A stretch of 64,000 nt of DNA from an uncultured Methanobrevibacter sp. (GCA_900317865.1 ONIK01000001.1:11548-75547); one strand, 5' to 3'. Positions 1 to 10,510 are shown, counted from the stretch's first letter. Numbers and translations are program-made. Notes: a model not told the origin generated them from the letters alone.

Positions 1-1
1 A

Positions 2-892
2 ATACGCAAAACTCCTATATTGAAGTTTCCAATGCTGATAGTCTCCATTCTACCGTTAGCAATATATCAGGCCGCTTCATTAAGTGTCGATGGAATGTTT
101 TCATCCCTGGCAATACTTGCATTTGCTTACTTTTTATATTTCTATAAAACTCCAAAAATCAAATGGGGTGATTTGGCGATTTTTTATATTGCAATAATAT
201 TATCCGGACTATTGAAATCCCCATTCCTGGCTTTAAGTTTATTAATATTTTTAGTTCCAAACAATCATTTTGAAAATAAAACTCAAAATATAATATCAAA
301 ACTAGCTATTTTACCTACATTTGCTATCGGATTTGCCTGGAGCAGTTATGCAACAAGTGTATTGGCGAATTCATGGAGAGGAGAATATTTTATAAATAGT
401 CATGTTAATAGTACACAACAGGCTAACAATTTAATAAATCATCCGAAATTCGCTTTTGAAAGATTTTTAAATGTGTTTACTCAATTTCCTATTATTGTGG
501 ATCGATTTTTCTACTTCTCAAATGATGTTCGTCAGTATTCATCAACTTTAATGGCTACACTTTATGCAATATTTTTCATTGTATTTTCATTAATATATCC
601 TTTAGATGAAAAATTTAATATAAAAACTAGAATTGAAGGATTTTTAATAGGATTTTTAATATATATCGGTGTTATTGGTGTTCAATATTTAACATGGGCT
701 AAAGTTGGTGCTGAAAGTGTTGTTAATGGAGTATTCGCAAGATATTTCATGCCATTATTAATCTTCGTTCCGTTTATTATAAATACGGATTTATTTGAAT
801 ATGATAAAGAGAAATTATCCCTATTATTCCTAACAATAGCTATGGGATTTATTGGTGGAATGATAATGCTTACTGCGATTGTGAAATACTAA
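2..892 (+). CDS. DUF2142 family membrane protein, C-terminal part (cut by window edge)
   Basis: The reading frame is open from base 2, so this is the 3' part of a gene beginning upstream of the window. The residues before the first possible internal start (a TTG at position 20) read IRKTP, and the same string occurs at the matching place in the minus-strand paralogue at 979-2412. The visible part is highly hydrophobic, with roughly seven membrane segments, the family string PLAIYQAAS, and LTWAKVGAESV followed by an ARYFMPLL segment near the end. Full-length paralogues here have about 480-510 residues, so about 200 N-terminal residues are missing. DUF2142 proteins are poorly characterised. Their architecture resembles membrane glycosyltransferases of the GT-C type, so a role in surface glycan assembly is an inference. 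Confidence 0.85.
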   Translation: MRKTPILKFPMLIVSILPLAIYQAASLSVDGMFSSLAILAFAYFLYFYKTPKIKWGDLAIFYIAIILSGLLKSPFLALSLLIFLVPNNHFENKTQNIISKLAILPTFAIGFAWSSYATSVLANSWRGEYFINSHVNSTQQANNLINHPKFAFERFLNVFTQFPIIVDRFFYFSNDVRQYSSTLMATLYAIFFIVFSLIYPLDEKFNIKTRIEGFLIGFLIYIGVIGVQYLTWAKVGAESVVNGVFARYFMPLLIFVPFIINTDLFEYDKEKLSLLFLTIAMGFIGGMIMLTAIVKY

Positions 893-978
893 ACAAACCC
901 ACCTGCATTTAATTGAAAATTATTCTTTAATGTTATTAATTCCCATGTTCATTATTATTTGACTTTTGATATGATAAT

Positions 979-2412
979 TTAGTAAAATAACACACCAACA
1001 AAGACTAAATTAAATATTAAAAAAATTATAACTGACATAATAGTTATCAAATCTATATTTCTGATTTTTTTATCATTTATATTGAAAATCAATGGTAATA
1101 ACACTAAAATTGGGAAATAATATATTATGTCGATTCCTGTTTCTAAATTAATTATTCCTTTTGATAGGGATATGACATGCAATCCTATAATCGTTATTAT
1201 CAATATTACTGCAATAAATATCTTTTTATTTCTGGTTAATTGTTCTTTAATTGGATAAAATAGAATAAATAATACAATAAAAATCAAATAGGAATAGTTG
1301 AATAACATTAATGGATGATTATCAATCACGGAAAATAAATTGATTTGCATAGCTATCTGATTAGGGATTTTTATTATTGAAATTAAGGATGGGTAATCTG
1401 TAATAACAAATTTCAACTGACTAAAGCCAATGTAACTACTAAATTTTGCCCATAATAAAAGAACTATTAATGTTAATATAATTGAAGGGATTATTGAATG
1501 ATATTTATTGTTTTTGAATTTATTATGAGGTATTATTAATAGCAATAGAATTAATGATACAAAAACAGGTTGTGCCAAGGCTAAAATCAATACCAATAAT
1601 GTGTAAATTAATATTTCCTTTTTTGTTATTGAAAAATCTTTAGATTTATATAAATTTAGCAAATATGCTATTACAACTAAAGTGAAGCTATAAACAAATG
1701 CATAACCGCTGCATGTTGATGCTAAAACAATTGATGCTGGAAAACACGCCATAACAACCATAGGCATTTTTAAACAAGGCGTTTTTCTAATGGCAATACA
1801 TGATAATGCGGCATATAATAATAAATTGCAAATCCTTGCAAACCAAAGCATGAAAATATTATTTAAATTTAAAATTTTTGCCAATTCAATACCAATCGCC
1901 TGAGCGACATATGAATAAAAAATGTTATCTTTAAAATCCAGGTTATATGAAACTTTTGTGTAGTTTATACTTTCATTGCCCCAATTTGTAGTAAATATAG
2001 TTTTTTCTTTAGGTAAATTGGCAGCCGAAGCAATTGTTAGATATCCGGAAGCATTGTTTTGACTATCAATATATCCTGGAAATAAGACACCCTGTGAAGT
2101 AATTTCAGAATGTACAAATTCGCTTTTTTCATGTGCAATACTGCCCATAGGGGATAAAAATACAAACATCAATCCAAATAATAGAATGATTATTAATGCG
2201 GTTTTATATAATTTTTTGGTATTTATATAATATGTAAATGAAATTATGCCAATCATTAAAGAAATAATAAGTATGACTATTTCATTTAATGGAGAATTAT
2301 AATTGTCTGCAGAAAATAAAGCAAATGTAGCAATTAATGTGATTATGATTAATGCAACAAAGTATCTTTTGTATTGTAAATATTTATTAAAATCTTTCAA
2401 TTTTATCTCCAT
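979..2412 (-). CDS. DUF2142 family membrane protein, divergent paralogue
   Basis: This 477-residue polytopic membrane protein is clearly related to the DUF2142 proteins on either side. It shares the two early membrane helices, the phrase ITSQGVLFPGY, the ARICNLLLYA helix and an IRKTP loop. The motif that reads PDEVEHFARS in the 4801 gene is altered here to AHEKSEFVHS, so the acidic residue and histidine pattern is lost. The C-terminal 'ARYF' segment is also not recognisable. It is transcribed away from the next gene, with only about 70 bp for both promoters. The start at 2412 is an ATG (MEIKLKDF). A membrane role in glycan or polysaccharide export is plausible, but activity may differ from that of its neighbours. 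Confidence 0.8.
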   Translation of the reverse strand: MEIKLKDFNKYLQYKRYFVALIIITLIATFALFSADNYNSPLNEIVILIISLMIGIISFTYYINTKKLYKTALIIILLFGLMFVFLSPMGSIAHEKSEFVHSEITSQGVLFPGYIDSQNNASGYLTIASAANLPKEKTIFTTNWGNESINYTKVSYNLDFKDNIFYSYVAQAIGIELAKILNLNNIFMLWFARICNLLLYAALSCIAIRKTPCLKMPMVVMACFPASIVLASTCSGYAFVYSFTLVVIAYLLNLYKSKDFSITKKEILIYTLLVLILALAQPVFVSLILLLLIIPHNKFKNNKYHSIIPSIILTLIVLLLWAKFSSYIGFSQLKFVITDYPSLISIIKIPNQIAMQINLFSVIDNHPLMLFNYSYLIFIVLFILFYPIKEQLTRNKKIFIAVILIITIIGLHVISLSKGIINLETGIDIIYYFPILVLLPLIFNINDKKIRNIDLITIMSVIIFLIFNLVFVGVLFY

Positions 2413-2478
2413 TAATTCATATATTCTTTATTGTTTTTTAAATTTGCCATAAATTTAAATAAAAACCATTATAAATAT

Positions 2479-3993
2479 ATGATTATGGTAAATTTAAATG
2501 TTAGCATTATTAAAGATAAAAAAAATTATTTATTAGTTTATTTTATTTTTATAGCTATTTTTTATGCTAGTTTTTCTAATTTAGAAAATTATATGAATTT
2601 TCATTTTGAATTGGCCATACTATTGATTTTATTAATTTCTGGAATTTTCATTTTATTATATTCATCAAATATGGAACTGTATAAGGTTAGCTTTATCATT
2701 ATTCTGATATTTGGGCTGATAATGACTTTAACTACTCCAGTATTAATCGTGTGTGATGAAAGTGAGCATTTTGCCAGAAGTGATTTGACTGCACAGGGTA
2801 TATTAAATCCGGAATATGTTAATGGGGGATATGGTGTTACTCATCTTTGTGATCAGTTGTTTAGTCATAGTGGAGAAACATTTTTTGATAATAATTTAAT
2901 TAACGAAAAGATTGATTCTTCAATCAGCTTTTATGATAGCTGTTTTGCTCATAATCCATTTTATGCCTATTTGATTTCGGCATTTGGTATATTTTTAGCT
3001 AAATTATTGGATTTAAATGTTATTTGGGCAATGTGGTTAGGTAGATTTTTTAATTTATTATTTTATGCTGTAGTTTGTAGTTATTCCATTAAAAAAGCTC
3101 CTGTTTATAAAATTCCATTATTTATTGTGTCATGTATTCCATTAGCTATTTATCAGGCAGCATCTTTCAGTGCTGATTGCTTTATAATTTCGGTTTCGAT
3201 TTTTTCAATAGCGCAGTTTATTTATTTATACAAATCTTCTAAAATTACAGTCTATGATTTAAGCATATTTTTTGCAAGTGTTCTTCTCATATCACTTTTT
3301 AAAGTTCCATACGTGTTGTTTAGTTTTTTTATTTTATTAATTAAAAGAGACAGATTTGATTCAAAAAATATTTTTTTATTATCAAGAATAGTTCCATTTA
3401 TTCTATTGGGTATAAGTTTGGCATACACATCTTATGCTTCAGCTTTACTTCTTAACTCTGCAAGAAGAGATTATTTTATAGGAAATAATGTTAATTCTTC
3501 ATTACAATTGAATAATTTATTAGATTATCCATTTAAAACTATGTTGTTAGTTTCATCTATTTTTTCTTTTACGATTGGAATGATTACTGATCTTTTTAGA
3601 TTTTCCCATGCATATTGGAGTTATGAATCTCCTCTGTTATACGGTTTATTTTTTATTTTCTTTACATTTGTTTGTCTTACATATAAAGAAAAGAATTTTT
3701 CATTTAGTAAAAAAAATAGACTATTCTTTTTTATTATAACGTTTTTAATATATTCTGCCATCATATTGATTCAGTATTTGAGCTGGGCTCCTGTTGGTTA
3801 TGGAAAATTGGACATGATTATTGGGGTTTATAGTAGATATTATATTCCGTTATTAGTATTATTCCCATTAATTTTCAAATCCGATAGATTGTCTTCAGTG
3901 ATTGATATTAAAAACTATGATTTAAAAGTTATTTTATGTTCTTTGATATTCTTATCTGGAAGTATAATACTTACTATATCTAAATTCTATTAA
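2479..3993 (+). CDS. DUF2142 family membrane protein
   Basis: This polytopic membrane protein of about 504 residues belongs to DUF2142. It carries the loop motif CDESEHFARSDL after the second or third membrane helix, and YIPLLVLFPLI plus a terminal helix at the end. The frame can be extended upstream to a TTG at 2431, but that extension would read through a TATA-like stretch (ATTATAAATATATG). The paralogue at 4801 aligns best from the ATGs at 2479 or 2485, so I place the start at 2479. It lies head to head with the divergent paralogue and is followed by GtrA. A shared job in building or flipping a surface polymer is inferred from neighbourhood only. Confidence 0.82.
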   Translation: MIMVNLNVSIIKDKKNYLLVYFIFIAIFYASFSNLENYMNFHFELAILLILLISGIFILLYSSNMELYKVSFIIILIFGLIMTLTTPVLIVCDESEHFARSDLTAQGILNPEYVNGGYGVTHLCDQLFSHSGETFFDNNLINEKIDSSISFYDSCFAHNPFYAYLISAFGIFLAKLLDLNVIWAMWLGRFFNLLFYAVVCSYSIKKAPVYKIPLFIVSCIPLAIYQAASFSADCFIISVSIFSIAQFIYLYKSSKITVYDLSIFFASVLLISLFKVPYVLFSFFILLIKRDRFDSKNIFLLSRIVPFILLGISLAYTSYASALLLNSARRDYFIGNNVNSSLQLNNLLDYPFKTMLLVSSIFSFTIGMITDLFRFSHAYWSYESPLLYGLFFIFFTFVCLTYKEKNFSFSKKNRLFFFIITFLIYSAIILIQYLSWAPVGYGKLDMIIGVYSRYYIPLLVLFPLIFKSDRLSSVIDIKNYDLKVILCSLIFLSGSIILTISKFY

Positions 3994-4179
3994 GGATTAG
4001 TTAATATTATAGAATCCAGTGTTGTTCAAAAATGCCTTTACCGACATTAGTTTTATTAGCATTAATATTCTAAATATAAATAATGAAGAAATTAAATTAA
4101 TTATAGTAACTACAATTACAATATTTTATCAAGTTCTATAATCTTTATTGATACAATGTTATATTAGGTGTGTGATTTA

Positions 4180-4608
4180 ATGAATGATTTAATCAGAAAA
4201 CTATTCGTTGACAAAACTGACAATATTTTCTTACAATTTTTTAGATTCATTTTTGTTGGTGGAACAGCATTTATTATTGATTTTTCTATTTACATTCTAT
4301 TATGCTATCTTGGCATAAATTATCTAATTGCCGCTGCAGTAGCATTTTTCATATCAGTTATTGCAAATTACATTTTATCAACATCTTGGGTATTTAATCA
4401 AAGCCAAATTGAGAATAGAGCTGTAGAATTTAATATATTTCTAGGAATAAGTATTGTGGGTTGGGTATTTACAGAGATACTTCTTTACTTATTCGTGGAT
4501 ATTCTTAGCCTAGGCCTTATTTTGTCAAAAATTATTGCATCATTTTTAGTTCTATTCTGGAACTTTGGAGCACGTCGCCTAATGTTTTATGGTAAAAAAT
4601 TAAATTAA
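4180..4608 (+). CDS. GtrA family membrane protein
   Basis: This small membrane protein has 142 residues and four hydrophobic helices, the typical size and layout of GtrA. Characteristic strings are FRFIFVGGTAFIIDFSIY in helix 1 and ANYILSTSWVFNQ after helix 2. GtrA proteins are thought to help move lipid-linked sugars across the membrane for O-antigen or cell-wall glycosylation. The start is the ATG at 4180, because AGGTGTG at 4166-4172 is a good ribosome binding site for it; a GTG at 4168 would sit inside that site. Its position between DUF2142 genes supports a glycan role. Confidence 0.88.
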   Translation: MNDLIRKLFVDKTDNIFLQFFRFIFVGGTAFIIDFSIYILLCYLGINYLIAAAVAFFISVIANYILSTSWVFNQSQIENRAVEFNIFLGISIVGWVFTEILLYLFVDILSLGLILSKIIASFLVLFWNFGARRLMFYGKKLN

Positions 4609-4800
4609 AAGATTTAATAAATAAAATTATTGATAGCAATTTATTTTAAAAAAAATAGTCAAAATATTCTTTAATGAGAAAAATAATAATATTAATAACC
4701 AATATACCCGAATAAAAATTACAATACCAGTTAAATTATTAACAGTCCAATTTAAGAATATTAATCAATTATTTATATTTAAAAAAATAAATTATAATTA

Positions 4801-6303
4801 ATGATAGACAATGAAAAAATTAAAAAACATTTTTTTAAAAATAAATTGACTTTAATTTATTTAATCAGTTTAATGTTATATACTTTAATTATTTTTTATT
4901 GTAATGGATTTAATTACTCAAAAATTAATTTAATTTTAATTACAATAACTTTCATTGTCGGATTTATTATTTTAAAATTCTCTTTAAAATCCGAAAAAGA
5001 TATCCACAAGATTGCTTTGTTATATTTGCTGATTTTTGGTTTGATAATAGCATTTACTTCACCAATTTTTGTAGTTCCTGATGAAGTTGAACACTTTGCA
5101 AGAAGTGATTTAACATCAGAAGGAGTACTGTTTCCGCAATATACGCCTAATCAAGGATATTATATGAATAATTACTTTTGGGATATGCTTTATAATGCGG
5201 GATTAACCATTTTCAATGCTAATTTAACACATTGGGATATATGGGATGCGCAGGCCTTTTTTGAATCGGCATTTTCGCAAAATCTTTTTTATGGATATAT
5301 TGCTCAAGCAATTGGAATACTTCTAGCTAAAATTTTAGATTTATCTGTAATATGGACTTTATGGCTGGGTAGGGTTTTTAATTTAATTTTTTATTCATTA
5401 ATTGTTTATGTTTCTATAAGAAATATTCCAAAATTTAAATATGAATTATTATTTTTAGCATGCCTGCCTTTAGCTATTTTTCAAGCGGCATCAATGAGTG
5501 TTGACGGGTTTATTTTTGCAATGGCTATTTTAAACTTTTCTTATTTTATTCGTTTATATTATAGTAAAAAAGAGTTCGATCCGAAAGACCTGGCAATCTT
5601 TTTTATCAGCGGTTTATTGATAGGTCTTTTAAAGATGCCTTATATTTTTATATTGCTATTAATCTTCCTATTACCGAAAAACAAGTTTAAATCAAAAAAT
5701 TATTGCTTACTGTTGAATTTAATTTCATTACTTTTGATTGGTATTGCAATGATTTATTCATATAAATATGCTTCACCTGAACTATTAAAAAGTGGAAGAG
5801 CTTTAATAATGGCTCAAAATAATGTATCTGTATCAGGTCAAATAAATTATATGTTAAATAATCCATTAAATGCTACTTTAACACTTATTAAAAGTGTTGG
5901 AGGTTCTATTTACACAATATTTATTTATGAATTAAAGCTTTATAGCGAAAAATATGTAAATGGTTACATTTTATTTAATTTATTAATATTAATTATATTC
6001 TTTATTGTATCATTACTTTCACCATCTAAATTTAAGAAAAAAGAAAGATTATATATGTTTTTTGTTTTCATGGTAATATATGTCAGCATTTTCCTCATAC
6101 AATTTTTGAGTTGGTCACCAGTTGGTGGTAATGAAATTTTAGGTATTCAAGCAAGATATTTCGTTCCAATTTTGCCATTAATTCCATTAATTATAGGAAA
6201 AGGGTACTGTAAAAAAATTAAAGACTATAATCATATTTTATTAATGTGTATTACATTAGTTTTATCCGCAACATTAATATTAACATTTATTGGTTTTTAT
6301 TAA
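4801..6303 (+). CDS. DUF2142 family membrane protein
   Basis: This 500-residue polytopic membrane protein is the best-preserved DUF2142 copy in the window. The conserved loop PDEVEHFARSDLTSEG lies near residue 100. Further family strings are WTLWLGRVFNLIFYS, LPLAIFQAASMSVDG, LSWSPVGG and IQARYFVPILPLIP. No ribosome binding site is visible before the ATG at 4801, but TTTATATTTA lies about 32 bp upstream, which would suit a leaderless archaeal transcript. It is separated by 62 bp from purE and probably ends the surface-glycan cluster. The substrate cannot be told from the sequence. Confidence 0.85.
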   Translation: MIDNEKIKKHFFKNKLTLIYLISLMLYTLIIFYCNGFNYSKINLILITITFIVGFIILKFSLKSEKDIHKIALLYLLIFGLIIAFTSPIFVVPDEVEHFARSDLTSEGVLFPQYTPNQGYYMNNYFWDMLYNAGLTIFNANLTHWDIWDAQAFFESAFSQNLFYGYIAQAIGILLAKILDLSVIWTLWLGRVFNLIFYSLIVYVSIRNIPKFKYELLFLACLPLAIFQAASMSVDGFIFAMAILNFSYFIRLYYSKKEFDPKDLAIFFISGLLIGLLKMPYIFILLLIFLLPKNKFKSKNYCLLLNLISLLLIGIAMIYSYKYASPELLKSGRALIMAQNNVSVSGQINYMLNNPLNATLTLIKSVGGSIYTIFIYELKLYSEKYVNGYILFNLLILIIFFIVSLLSPSKFKKKERLYMFFVFMVIYVSIFLIQFLSWSPVGGNEILGIQARYFVPILPLIPLIIGKGYCKKIKDYNHILLMCITLVLSATLILTFIGFY

Positions 6304-6365
6304 AACTATTAATATATAAAAAATCATATTATTAAGTAATATTAACTTGTGATGAAGGTATTTAA

Positions 6366-7382
6366 ATGGTTCCAAAAGTGATGATTATTTTAGGCAGTAG
6401 TTCTGATATTGCTATTGCTGAAAAAAGTATGGATATTTTTGAAAAATTAGAAATTCCCTATAGTTTAAAAATTGCATCAGCACATAGAACACCAAATCTT
6501 GTTCGTGAAATTGTTAAACAAGGTACTGATGCTGGAATTGAAGTTTTCATAGGTATTGCAGGTCTTGCAGCACATTTACCTGGAGCAATAGCCGCTTATA
6601 CTCCAAGACCAGTAATTGGAGTTCCTGTCGATGTTAAAACAGGAGGTATTGATGCTCTCGATTCATGTGTTCAAATGCCATATCCCTCACCTATTGCAAC
6701 TGTAGGTATTGACAGGGGAGACAATGGTGCAATTCTAGCTGCTCAATTTATGGCTTTACATGATGAAGAAATTCGTGAAAAAGTTATTAAGTTAAGAAAA
6801 GAATATGAAAAGAAAGTTTTCGACAGCAATAAAATCGTTGATACTCTTGAAGACAAAAAATACCTTGTTAAAGATTATCTGAATGTTGAAAATTTAAAAA
6901 TTGAAAAAGAGGAACTTGATATTGAGGATTCAATTGATCCAGATGCAGAAGTTGCAATTTTAGTTGGTAGGCAATCTGATTTGTTAGTTGCTAAAAAAGT
7001 AAGTGCTACACTAGATAGACTTAAAATAACCTATAATATGAAAGTAATATGTCCAATCAGGTCAAATGGAAAATTCAAAAGTTATGTTGCTTCTGTCAAA
7101 AACTCCAAGGTATTTATTGGAATCAGCGCAAATTCATCACAGGTTACAGGTGCTTTGGTTGGCCTTACTGACAGACCTGTTATTGGTGTTCCATGTGAAA
7201 ATGAACTTGGAAGAGAACATATTCTTACAACAGTGAATATGCCACCGGGAGTTCCTGTGGCTACAGTAGGTATTAACAATGGAAGAAATGCAGGAGTTTT
7301 GGCTGGTGAAATACTTTCAATTAAAGATACTAATACTATTGAAATTTTAACTAAATTAAAAGATAAAAAGATTAATTTGTAG
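6366..7382 (+). CDS. purE: Tandem-domain PurE (N5-CAIR mutase / AIR carboxylase catalytic subunit)
   Basis: This enzyme carries out the carboxylation step of purine synthesis that makes 4-carboxy-5-aminoimidazole ribonucleotide. At 338 residues it is about twice the length of bacterial PurE because it has two PurE domains. The first (about 1-155) has GSSSD at 10-14 and the catalytic SAHRTP with His40. The second (about 190-338) has GRQSD in the first position and PIRSNG in place of SAHRTP, so it lacks the catalytic histidine and may be structural. The start is ATG 6366 behind AAGGT. A UbiD-family gene follows after 8 bp, so the two are probably co-transcribed. Double PurE proteins are known in methanogens. 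Confidence 0.93.
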   Translation: MVPKVMIILGSSSDIAIAEKSMDIFEKLEIPYSLKIASAHRTPNLVREIVKQGTDAGIEVFIGIAGLAAHLPGAIAAYTPRPVIGVPVDVKTGGIDALDSCVQMPYPSPIATVGIDRGDNGAILAAQFMALHDEEIREKVIKLRKEYEKKVFDSNKIVDTLEDKKYLVKDYLNVENLKIEKEELDIEDSIDPDAEVAILVGRQSDLLVAKKVSATLDRLKITYNMKVICPIRSNGKFKSYVASVKNSKVFIGISANSSQVTGALVGLTDRPVIGVPCENELGREHILTTVNMPPGVPVATVGINNGRNAGVLAGEILSIKDTNTIEILTKLKDKKINL

Positions 7383-7390
7383 GGATTAAA

Positions 7391-8647
7391 ATGAATATTG
7401 AAGATGAAAACATTATTGAAATTACGGAAGAATTATCATCCGAATTTGAAGTGGCTCGTGTTTTAAGGGATTATCCTAAAGATACAGTTATTATTAAAAA
7501 CGTTAAAGGATATGATATACCTATTATTTCCGGTATTTGTAATACACGTGAAAAAATAGCTAAATCAATTAACTGCGAAGTATCTGAAATTACTGAAAAA
7601 ATTATCGAAGCTAGCGACAATCCTATTAAAGTTGACAAATTCAGTGACTTTAGTGAATATGATAATTTAGAAATCGATTTAGATAAAATACCAATATTAA
7701 CTCATTATAAAAGAGATGGTGGTAAATACATCACGGCTGGTGTCGTTTTTGCACGTGACCCTGTAAGCGGTATTCAAAATGCATCAATCCATAGAATGAT
7801 GGTACTAGATAATAAAAGACTTGTTATCAGGATTGTTCCAAGAAACCTTTACACTTACTTCCAGAATGCTCAAAAAGAAGGAAAAGACTTGGATATAGCA
7901 ATAGCTATTGGAATTGATCCTGCAATTTTGCTTGCAAGTACAACTTCAATCCCTATTGATTATAATGAAATGGATGTTGCCAATGCATTTAAAGATGGCC
8001 AGTTAACATTGATTAAATGCGGTGATTTAGAAGTTCCAGAAGCAGATATTATTTTAGAAGGTAAAATTTCTGTAACGGAAACTGTTAGAGAAGGTCCATT
8101 TGTAGATTTAACTGACACTTATGATATTATTCGTGACCAGCCAGTAATTAACCTGGAAAAAATGCATATTAAAAAGGATAATCCATGTTATCATGCAATT
8201 ATTCCTGCAGGATTTGAACATAAGTTATTACAAGGTCTTCCTCAGGAACCTAGAATATTTAAATCCGTTAAAAATGCAGTTCCTACAGTTGAAAATGTTG
8301 TTTTAACTGAAGGAGGATGCTGCTGGTTACATGCGGCTGTTTCCATTAAAAAACAAACTGAAGGAGATGGTAAAAATGCTATTATGGCCGCATTATCTGC
8401 TCACCCATCACTTAAACATTGTGTTGTTGTAGACACTGATGTTAACGTATTTGACGCTGAAGATGTTGAGTATGCAATAGCTACCCGTGTAAAAGGTGAC
8501 AGAGACATTATGATTGTTCCTAATGTACGTGGTTCATCCCTTGATCCTGTTGCTGAAAGTGATGGTACTACAACCAAAATTGGTGTTGACGCAACAAAAT
8601 CATTAAAAACATTAGAAAAATTCGAAAGAGTTAGTTTTGGGGAATAA
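7391..8647 (+). CDS. UbiD family decarboxylase (possible anhydromevalonate phosphate decarboxylase)
   Basis: This 418-residue protein is a prenylated-FMN-dependent decarboxylase of the UbiD family. Family signatures are [33 protein letters not shown] in the middle, and RGSSLDP near the C terminus. Methanogens of this group lack ubiquinone and menaquinone. An archaeal UbiD homologue is known to decarboxylate trans-anhydromevalonate 5-phosphate in the modified mevalonate pathway, which is the most likely role here, though not proven by sequence alone. It needs a UbiX-type flavin prenyltransferase, which is not in the window. It starts 8 bp after purE behind GGGATT, so an operon is likely. Confidence 0.85.
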   Translation: MNIEDENIIEITEELSSEFEVARVLRDYPKDTVIIKNVKGYDIPIISGICNTREKIAKSINCEVSEITEKIIEASDNPIKVDKFSDFSEYDNLEIDLDKIPILTHYKRDGGKYITAGVVFARDPVSGIQNASIHRMMVLDNKRLVIRIVPRNLYTYFQNAQKEGKDLDIAIAIGIDPAILLASTTSIPIDYNEMDVANAFKDGQLTLIKCGDLEVPEADIILEGKISVTETVREGPFVDLTDTYDIIRDQPVINLEKMHIKKDNPCYHAIIPAGFEHKLLQGLPQEPRIFKSVKNAVPTVENVVLTEGGCCWLHAAVSIKKQTEGDGKNAIMAALSAHPSLKHCVVVDTDVNVFDAEDVEYAIATRVKGDRDIMIVPNVRGSSLDPVAESDGTTTKIGVDATKSLKTLEKFERVSFGE

Positions 8648-8649
8648 AC

Positions 8650-9522
8650 TTAAATATTTCCCAAATAAACATTTTTTATTCCTTTTTTTATAGCAATTTC
8701 ACGGGCTTCGTATAATATTTCCCTGTTTGTTGGTTCAATGTCTCTCATTTTATAGTATGGAAATGCTCTTGAAAAGTGGAGCGGAACATCAGCAGACAAT
8801 TCATCAACGACAAAATCACACAATTGTTCTATCTCTTCAATTGAATCATTATAATCATTAATTATTAAATTTGTTACTTCCAAATGTTTACCTGCCAAAT
8901 AAATGCTTCTTAAATTATCCAAAACTATGTCAAGGTCTGCACCGCATACTTTTTTATAGAATCTTTCAGACATGGATTTCAAGTCTATATTAAATGCATC
9001 AACAAAAGTTAAAATTTCATCAAGAGACTGACTTGACATGTAACCGTTACTTACATAAATCACTTTCAGGTCTTTAGACTTTGCAAGCAAAGAAGTTTTT
9101 TTGTTGAAAGGTAAGTGTATCGTAGGTTCATTGTAGGTCCATGCAATTGACTTACAATTGTGTTTAAGTGCATTTTCTACAATCGTTTCTGGTTGTATTT
9201 TAATACCATTACCAAACTTTTCATATTCATGTGAAATAATATAGTTCTGGCAGTGCAAACATGTCATATTACACCCAAAACCCCCAATTGAATATGTAAA
9301 AGTGCCCGGCATGAAATGATTTAATGGCTTTTTTTCAATAGGGTCCGGACTTAAAGAAGAGACAATACCATAACTCAAGTCAAAAAGCTCCCCATTTATA
9401 TTTTTATGCTGTCTACAAACTCCAACATTACCTTCTGCTATTTTACAATAATTGGCACAAATCTCACATCTAATTTTTTGTGTTTTAGAGCTTTTTTTAT
9501 ATAAATCCTGACTAACTAACAT
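8650..9522 (-). CDS. amrS: AmmeMemoRadiSam system radical SAM protein (AmrS-like)
   Basis: This radical SAM protein of about 290 residues has the cluster motif CNMTCLHC with cysteines near residues 84, 88 and 91. An N-terminal cysteine set (CEICANYC, then GVCRQH) and the strings DPIEKKPLNHF and WTYNEPTIH are diagnostic of the AmrS/PflA-like subgroup. Its partners AMMECR1 (AmrA) and Memo (AmrB) are not in the window, and its substrate is unknown. I chose ATG 9522 over an upstream TTG at 9546, because AGGGG precedes it on the coding strand. It overlaps the end of thiL by a few bases, which suggests translational coupling. Confidence 0.88.
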   Translation of the reverse strand: MLVSQDLYKKSSKTQKIRCEICANYCKIAEGNVGVCRQHKNINGELFDLSYGIVSSLSPDPIEKKPLNHFMPGTFTYSIGGFGCNMTCLHCQNYIISHEYEKFGNGIKIQPETIVENALKHNCKSIAWTYNEPTIHLPFNKKTSLLAKSKDLKVIYVSNGYMSSQSLDEILTFVDAFNIDLKSMSERFYKKVCGADLDIVLDNLRSIYLAGKHLEVTNLIINDYNDSIEEIEQLCDFVVDELSADVPLHFSRAFPYYKMRDIEPTNREILYEAREIAIKKGIKNVYLGNI

Positions 9523-10426
9523 AATGATTATAACCCCTGTTTTCAATTTCTCTTACTTCACCATTACTTAAAGTAATTTGGATTTTATTTGAATTGTTTA
9601 CCTCACCAATTATAGTAAAGTCAATATTCAAGTCATTATCCTTATCAATAGTGAAAATCAATTCAAAATCCTCACCGACATGCAAAAGCAAATCCAAATA
9701 ATTTAAACCCAATTTGGATGAAATATCCTTATATTCATGTGATATATTGAGTTTATCTTCATAAATCATAAATCCTAAAGAATCCGGCTTCATTTCATAC
9801 AATTCAGATGCTAAACCATCCGTAATATCGGTTGCTGATGTTGCCCCAGAATCTTTAATAACCTTTCCCTCACCTAATCTGGCTATTGGTTTTAAAGCTT
9901 TCTTTGTATAAATATTATCTTCTTTCAGGTTAAAACCCAAGGCAGCAAGACCAATATCGCCCGTAAGACAAATCAAATCACCTGCATTTGAAGTGTTTTT
10001 CATCAATGGCTTATCACACAGACCTAAAGCTGTACCTGAAATAATAATTTCAGATGCCTCATTTGTATCTCCACCAATTAAAGGTATTTTATAATAATCG
10101 CAGGCATCAATGACTCCGCCTATGATCTCTTTAAAGTTATTAACCTCCAAATCCTTAGGCAAAGCTATTGAAAGTAAAAATCCAATAGGACTGGCTCCCA
10201 TTGCTGCAAGATCACTGACATTAACAGTGACTGCTTTAAAACCCATTTGAAAATAAGACATTGCCCTGGGAAAATGCTTTGATTCTATAAGCATGTCACA
10301 AGTAGAAATAAGATTAGTATCTCTAAATTTAGTAATAGCTGTGTCATCTGGTATAATATCCTTAGATTTAGATAAAATATAGTTAATTAATTCTTTTTCA
10401 CCAATATCTGAGACATTTAAAGCCAT
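9512..10426 (-). CDS. thiL: Thiamine-monophosphate kinase
   Basis: ThiL phosphorylates thiamine monophosphate to the active coenzyme thiamine diphosphate. The 304-residue length is typical. Motifs of the PurM/ThiL fold are visible: an early DDTAI, the STCDMLIESKHF strand, VNVSDLAAMGASP at the ATP/Mg site, LIGGDTN, and DITDGLASEL later on. Start is ATG 10426. The gene is the first of a two-gene minus-strand unit with the radical SAM gene, which overlaps its 3' end. No other thiamine genes are nearby, so the pairing with AmrS may be only positional. Confidence 0.93.
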   Translation of the reverse strand: MALNVSDIGEKELINYILSKSKDIIPDDTAITKFRDTNLISTCDMLIESKHFPRAMSYFQMGFKAVTVNVSDLAAMGASPIGFLLSIALPKDLEVNNFKEIIGGVIDACDYYKIPLIGGDTNEASEIIISGTALGLCDKPLMKNTSNAGDLICLTGDIGLAALGFNLKEDNIYTKKALKPIARLGEGKVIKDSGATSATDITDGLASELYEMKPDSLGFMIYEDKLNISHEYKDISSKLGLNYLDLLLHVGEDFELIFTIDKDNDLNIDFTIIGEVNNSNKIQITLSNGEVREIENRGYNHYVS

Positions 10427-10510
10427 GTATATTAGTATTAATTTTAAAATAAATAAGTTTTAAGAAAAAAAGTTAAAAAAATTAATGTGAAAAAATCACA
10501 TTAACTAAAT

